64,000 nt of DNA from Nitrospirota bacterium. Lineage in GTDB: Bacteria > Nitrospirota > UBA9217. Below the pieces are notes generated by a model, which worked only from the letters and a program-made list of their open reading frames with translations, did no database searches and had not been told where the DNA came from. Below are positions 59,895 to 64,000 of this stretch, piece after piece. A program made the position numbers and the translations under genes. The stretch lies in NCBI GenBank assembly GCA_035516965.1, contig DATIZR010000021.1:1-64000 (forward strand), in the 5' to 3' direction. The stretch's first letter is position 1. Every line of letters starts with the position of its first letter.

Positions 59895-60710
59895 CTATCG
59901 GTTCCGCGTCTGGATAAAATTGATAAAATTCCAATGCCCGTTGACTTTGGCGATAAAATCCTCCATGGAGTCAACGCCGTCTATCCTTATTCTGTGCAGG
60001 GCAAACATGCTCGTACTGTCATTGTCTGTCCCCCAGATTGTGGAGCAGGTTAGATCGAAGCCGTGCTTTTTTAATAAATTTATTATCGAGTCGTTAAAGG
60101 TCCCTGATTGACCGAGGGGATAGGCGAAGTGTGTTACCGGTTCCCCCAGTTTTTCCTCCAATACCTGCTTTGATTGAATGATTTCAGCAGCCGCCTTATC
60201 CAGGGGCAGCTCCGTAAGAATCGGGTGGCTATGGGTATGCGCGCCGAAATATATGCCATGCTCCCTCATTTCTTTTATATGCGACCACTCCAGATGGTCC
60301 AGGCCCCGATAGCTTTTACATTCCTTGGTAATATCGATCTCCCCATTTATAAACCCGGTGGTAAGAAAGATCGTAGCGGGCAGCCCCAGGTTTTTCAATA
60401 CGGGGAAAGCATACTCGTAATTATCTTTGTAACCGTCGTCGAAGGTTACCACGGCAATATTGCCGGGCGAATCTTTTGCCGTGGTCCTCATTGTATAAAA
60501 ATCCGAGAGTGAGATCACACTAAAATGAGTTTTCAGGTATCCCATCTGTCTCATAAAATCATCAGGCCGCGTCGATGTTTCATGGGATGGATGGATAGAG
60601 TGATAATTGAGTATAACCGACAAGCTTCCTGCGCGCTCATGGCTCAGCAAACCGTATGTTCCGGCAATGAATCTTTTGATCTTTTGCTTTGTCTGGATGG
60701 TCAGAAGCAT
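59895..60710 (-). CDS. Polysaccharide deacetylase (NodB domain)
   Basis: 271 aa. NodB homology: motif 1 VTFDDGYKDNY (about 90), motif 2 HTHSHPILTEL (about 152), motif 3-5 near YPLGQSG and RIRIDG. There is no signal peptide, though the first 25 residues contain a weak hydrophobic helix (IKRFIAGTYGLL). Such XrtA-cluster deacetylases remove acetyl from GlcNAc-type sugars of the EPS. It lies 18 bp before the GT4 gene. Confidence 0.9.
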   Translation of the reverse strand: MLLTIQTKQKIKRFIAGTYGLLSHERAGSLSVILNYHSIHPSHETSTRPDDFMRQMGYLKTHFSVISLSDFYTMRTTAKDSPGNIAVVTFDDGYKDNYEYAFPVLKNLGLPATIFLTTGFINGEIDITKECKSYRGLDHLEWSHIKEMREHGIYFGAHTHSHPILTELPLDKAAAEIIQSKQVLEEKLGEPVTHFAYPLGQSGTFNDSIINLLKKHGFDLTCSTIWGTDNDSTSMFALHRIRIDGVDSMEDFIAKVNGHWNFINFIQTRNR

Positions 60711-60740
60711 ATTTCACCGGCAATCAGTCGCTGTTGTACC

Positions 60741-61523
60741 TCAGATTTTATTTGATGCAATGAATTTTTGGGTAACGGCCCACCATATTGCGTCGTCTTT
60801 CCAATCTTCTGCTTTCCATGCTATCATGTCCCAACCGCCCCACATGACAATCCCATCCGCGTATTTGTAACATGTCTCAAGTTCCAGCCGCCAAAGGTCG
60901 CCGTTAATATAGCTGCCTTTCAATATGGTGCTGTCATGGTATTGAGGCCAGAGAAAAGGATACACTGGTTTGCCGTATATTTTTGCCTGCTTGATGTTTT
61001 CAATTGCATATTTTTCCCATTGTTCCGGAAACGGGTAAAAAGTGTATAAAGAAGGAAATAGGATATCTACTTCCTGAATGAGAGCAATGTATTGTTCATT
61101 TTTATTGACCCAGTCTTTGTATTGTTGCGAGCTCTTCTCTGCGAGGGATGCCCAATATTCTCTCAACGGGATACCGTAAAATCCTATCTGGGACTGCGGG
61201 GCATTTTTTTTTATCAGGACCGCCACCTCTTTTAATTTGTCCGCGCCTAGGTGCTCTATATCGATGCATACGATAGATGCCCGGGGTATCTTTTTCGCCG
61301 TTTCGACGATTTTCTTCCTATTTAACTCTTTTTTGTCTTCACCTTTGTCCCAAAAGGCATCGTCGTATAAAATAAGTATAGGCTTGATCCCGTATCTACT
61401 CATATCAGGCTTATGCTTATACACCACCCCGTCAAATATCTCGAAACCGTACGCGCAATGGCCCGCTAACTGCATAATTGCTGCAATGAGAACGACCTGC
61501 ATCTTTATAGAACTGAACCTCAT
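60741..61523 (-). CDS. Secreted TIM-barrel-like putative glycoside hydrolase of the EPS locus
   Basis: 260 aa with a signal peptide (about 1-26, ending AYG). The body has barrel-type segments: KPILILYDDAFWD, ASIVCIDIEHLGAD, SQIGFYGIPLREYW, VDILFPSLYTFYPFP, KPVYPFLWPQYHD, DGIVMWGGWDM. This order resembles hyaluronidase-like or GH-type plant/bacterial endo-hydrolases, with acidic residues (DIEH) where a catalytic pair may sit. I could not assign a family. It overlaps the upstream gene by 4 bp. It may trim or release the polymer. Confidence 0.6.
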   Translation of the reverse strand: MRFSSIKMQVVLIAAIMQLAGHCAYGFEIFDGVVYKHKPDMSRYGIKPILILYDDAFWDKGEDKKELNRKKIVETAKKIPRASIVCIDIEHLGADKLKEVAVLIKKNAPQSQIGFYGIPLREYWASLAEKSSQQYKDWVNKNEQYIALIQEVDILFPSLYTFYPFPEQWEKYAIENIKQAKIYGKPVYPFLWPQYHDSTILKGSYINGDLWRLELETCYKYADGIVMWGGWDMIAWKAEDWKDDAIWWAVTQKFIASNKI

Positions 61524-62551
61524 TTCATCACCTGCGGCGTCATGCTCTTAAGAATTTGATACACGGGACGTACCGCTTGTTTGATATAACGAGGAATTTT
61601 GGAGGGATACGCTTCTTCTATTCTATATGCCCGAGCAAAGTTTTTTATGGTCAATCTATATTCCCCATCTATTTTCCTGTATGATCTGAATACGTTTACA
61701 AAACCTCTTTTCTTTTCTACGGGCAGATGCCAAAAGACCAATTCGGATTCACTTCCATCAATTGTTGAATAAATACTTCTATCAGTCCATATTCGTTTAA
61801 TGAATCGATTAGCCGTATGCGTTTGATATCCGAGTAGATGGTATACATAGCTCAACAGATGGGCTTCTTCGTTAAATTTTTTTTGTTTCTTTTTGTGCCT
61901 TTCTAAAGAAACTAGATAGTTTCTACGCCCTGCATCAGCTATTCTTGATAGTTCGCTGCCCAAGCAACAAATAAATTCTCCGCCGGAATACGTGAATTCT
62001 TTTGCTGGAAAACCGACATCCATATGTTTGGCTACTTCTATGAGTTCCAAACGGGTCAATCCGTTTATATTGTGTTTATCATCGTAATCAATAGAATACA
62101 GCAGGGCCTTATGCTTATCCAGTGCCCTCAATAGATCATCGTCTATGGATTTATTGAATATAATATCGCTATCCAGGATAAAGATTTTATCATCATCTCT
62201 GACGACTTCCTTCAGCCTGTCCAGCACATCCAACACCATGAACTGAGTGTTCCATTCTCCATAATAATCAGATGGCGATTTTGTTATGGTTGTAAATTCA
62301 ATGAATTCAATCTTGTATTGTTGAACCAGTCTATTTATTTCTACGCCGTCTATTTCATTCGGAGGCCTCTTATTTATGAACAAAATATGACGTGCCCCGG
62401 GATTCAATCGAGCGCTGCTCTCAAAGAGCAAAAAAACACATCTCCAGTATATGTTCTGAACTCTTTGCGTCCCGGAAGCCGAACCCACCTGGGAGTGACA
62501 AATACTCTCGCCTTCGGGTGATGAATACATCCAAGTGACAATTACATTCAT
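61520..62551 (-). CDS. Putative GT-A-type glycosyltransferase
   Basis: 343 aa from the ATG at 62551, 7 nt after TTGGAG. Features: MNVIVTWMYSSPEG at the N-terminus, ARHILFINKRPPNE, DDDKIFILDSDIIFN (a D-x-D in a GT-A context, residues about 120-133), FTYSGGEFICC and EEAHLLSYVYHLLGY. The arrangement suits the GT8/GT77-like or nucleotide-diphospho-sugar transferase fold. The family is not certain. ATGA overlap with the downstream gene shows cotranscription. Confidence 0.6.
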   Translation of the reverse strand: MNVIVTWMYSSPEGESICHSQVGSASGTQRVQNIYWRCVFLLFESSARLNPGARHILFINKRPPNEIDGVEINRLVQQYKIEFIEFTTITKSPSDYYGEWNTQFMVLDVLDRLKEVVRDDDKIFILDSDIIFNKSIDDDLLRALDKHKALLYSIDYDDKHNINGLTRLELIEVAKHMDVGFPAKEFTYSGGEFICCLGSELSRIADAGRRNYLVSLERHKKKQKKFNEEAHLLSYVYHLLGYQTHTANRFIKRIWTDRSIYSTIDGSESELVFWHLPVEKKRGFVNVFRSYRKIDGEYRLTIKNFARAYRIEEAYPSKIPRYIKQAVRPVYQILKSMTPQVMK

Positions 62552-62563
62552 GTGCTTCTCCAA

Positions 62564-62715
62564 TTATGGATAACGATGAAGCGCACCAGCGGCAAGGGAA
62601 CGCCTTGCAATAGCATACGCTGCGCTTACGCGTCAGCGGGAATTACGGATGAAACAAATTTCTTCATTCGCAGCGGAGGCAGAACACTGTCTGTGGTAAC
62701 ACTGCCCAACCGACC
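62564..62715. other. 150-bp gap, nothing recognised
   Basis: Between the flippase stop and the transferase start. No hairpin with T-run and no small gene with a plausible ribosome site were found. Confidence 0.4.
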
Positions 62716-63999
62716 TTATAACTGATTCTTTATCAGTAGACTTAACGGCGGCATATCGTCCGTCAATTTTTTCTCAAGCAGTCTCTTCTGCCACACTAAA
62801 TAGAAACTAGCCACTGCCATGCTGACCATGACCGCATACGCCATGTTGACGATGTTCAGTCTGTTGATCATAATTAAACTCATCACAAACATCACATTTG
62901 CAAAGGACTGCACGACATAACTGATAAATATCTGATGGGTTTTCCCCATTCCGAGAAGGATATAAAATGCAGGTACGGCCAGCAGATTCATGAAAACCCC
63001 GATGAGCATGGCGCGAAATACGACGGGCAGTATTCCCACATATTTATTCTGCAACCACGTCGACAATATCGGCGCTGCAAACACCATCAATATGATCCAG
63101 AGAGGTGCCGCAATGATCAATATTGTTTTGAGGGATAGTTTATTGAGTTGCTGAATTCTCTTGATCGCATCGGGGGATATTACGGCGCTTACACGGCTCA
63201 CTTCGGGAGAAATGGCCTTGATGCCGGACTCTACTAAACTTCTGATATACATACAGCTGTTATACGTTATTTCATAAATGGGAACCGACGAGACTCCAAT
63301 AAATCGGGAAATCATTATCTTATTGAATGGACTGACCAATATGTTTATGAGAGAGCTGCCGAACATGCCGCTGCCGATTTTCAGCAGTTTAGTCACATAT
63401 TGTAAATTATAGTTCTTTGTTTGATAAAAAGAATAATCGCCCAATTGGTGTATCAGATATACATTGACACCGTGAATAATCGCATATGACAGCGCGCTCG
63501 CTATTAACATACTCCTTATATCCAACCCGAGGTACAACAGCATTAAGGACAAAACTGATATCAGAATACGGCCGCCTGCATCACTGTAGGTGGCGAGGTC
63601 CATGCGCCCCAGGCCTGACAGCGTTGCGGATGATACTTGGACAATAAAAACATATATGGTAAGCAGGCCCATATAGGGCAGCAATGATAAAGCAATCCTC
63701 GCGTTCTCATCTGTCAGTTTGAATAGATTAATAATCTGAATCCTGAAGAGGATGAGCATAATGAAAGCCATGCAGCCGCTGATAATCAGAATCGCTGTTG
63801 CCGATGATAACGTGCTTTGAATGCCGTGCGTATTTCGGCGACCATATTCTTCGGCAACTAATTTTACGACAGCCGGCGCCAATCCCAGATTGCTCAATTG
63901 CGCAATATTCATTATCGTAGATAATATGAGCCAGACGCCGTATTTTTCATATCCGAGAAAGTGCAAATAGAGTGGATAACTAATGGCTGTCACCGCCAC
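62716..63999 (-). CDS. Wzx-type polysaccharide flippase, partial (5' end beyond the window)
   Basis: At least 427 aa, open to the window edge, so the true start lies past 64000. About 11 helices of the MATE/MOP superfamily type; typical N-terminal region YLHFLGYEKYGVWLILSTIM and LSNLGLAPAVVKLVAEEYGR, and the C-terminal GVFMNLLAVPAFYILLGMG. It moves the lipid-linked repeat unit across the inner membrane for the Wzy-type polymerase at 57476. Confidence 0.88.
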   Translation of the reverse strand: MAVTAISYPLYLHFLGYEKYGVWLILSTIMNIAQLSNLGLAPAVVKLVAEEYGRRNTHGIQSTLSSATAILIISGCMAFIMLILFRIQIINLFKLTDENARIALSLLPYMGLLTIYVFIVQVSSATLSGLGRMDLATYSDAGGRILISVLSLMLLYLGLDIRSMLIASALSYAIIHGVNVYLIHQLGDYSFYQTKNYNLQYVTKLLKIGSGMFGSSLINILVSPFNKIMISRFIGVSSVPIYEITYNSCMYIRSLVESGIKAISPEVSRVSAVISPDAIKRIQQLNKLSLKTILIIAAPLWIILMVFAAPILSTWLQNKYVGILPVVFRAMLIGVFMNLLAVPAFYILLGMGKTHQIFISYVVQSFANVMFVMSLIMINRLNIVNMAYAVMVSMAVASFYLVWQKRLLEKKLTDDMPPLSLLIKNQL

Positions 64000-64000
64000 A

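Noticed and set aside
62570-62700. Short frame starting MKKFVSSVIPADA in the gap after the flippase
   Set aside because: Only 13 codons and no ribosome site.

Overview
The window reads as a chromosomal segment of a Gram-negative, probably anaerobic or microaerophilic bacterium. It has outer-membrane TonB/ExbBD machinery, lipoproteins, Wza-type export and an exosortase-dependent EPS locus. The combination of a VPLPA/PEP-CTERM exosortase of the XrtD type, a GEMM (c-di-GMP-I) riboswitch, several radical SAM proteins and large multidomain secreted enzymes recalls Desulfobacterota (Geobacter-like) or Nitrospirota. This is an inference; no rRNA or other marker gene is present.

Layout. 1-1050 is a scar region: the start of an IS3-type transposase, a 46-nt 3' fragment of a tRNA-fMet gene with its terminator, and a frameshifted zinc-ribbon pseudogene. 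1050-6500 carries small genes, a methyltransferase, a metallophosphoesterase, a double zinc-ribbon protein, an orphan PhoB-like response regulator and a CapA-family protein. Three arrays of 11-bp repeats that look like Pho boxes lie here, two of them back to back in front of the metallophosphoesterase and the zinc-ribbon/regulator pair. 6.6-21.4 kb is a mixed zone: a secreted hydrolase-like protein, membrane proteins, an HMA-like protein, a CPBP protease, a lipase-like hydrolase, a B12-radical SAM enzyme, a PHP-glycosyltransferase fusion paired with a radical SAM protein, and decayed genes. 21.4-31.4 kb (all minus strand) has DsbC, a HupE-like protein and an apparent transport cluster: TPR membrane protein, 65-aa peptide, TonB-dependent receptor, ExbB, ExbD, TonB, radical SAM/SPASM protein and a membrane protein.

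31.5-44.5 kb is the most striking part: four secreted phosphohydrolases of four unrelated folds in one orientation (a 1740-aa 5'-nucleotidase, a histidine acid phosphatase, a purple-acid-phosphatase-like enzyme and an AcpA/phospholipase C-type phosphoesterase). Three of them share the same accessory beta-rich domain. They are interleaved with one intact and one broken VPLPA-CTERM protein and an exported pentapeptide-repeat protein that follows a c-di-GMP-I riboswitch. Together with the PhoB-like regulator and Pho-box arrays this suggests an extracellular phosphorus-scavenging programme tied to a surface/biofilm lifestyle.

45.1-64 kb is an EPS/exosortase operon read leftward and ending at a strong terminator near 45.1 kb: flippase (cut by the window edge), glycosyltransferases, O-antigen-ligase/polymerase, polysaccharide deacetylase, exosortase-EpsI fusion, WecA-like initiating transferase, PrsT-like TPR lipoprotein, Wza-type export protein, outer-membrane beta-barrel protein, Wzc-type chain-length protein, a BY-kinase-like ATPase and a 45-aa protein. 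The exosortase is expected to process the VPLPA-CTERM protein encoded about 14 kb away. No CRISPR array, rRNA or complete tRNA was seen.
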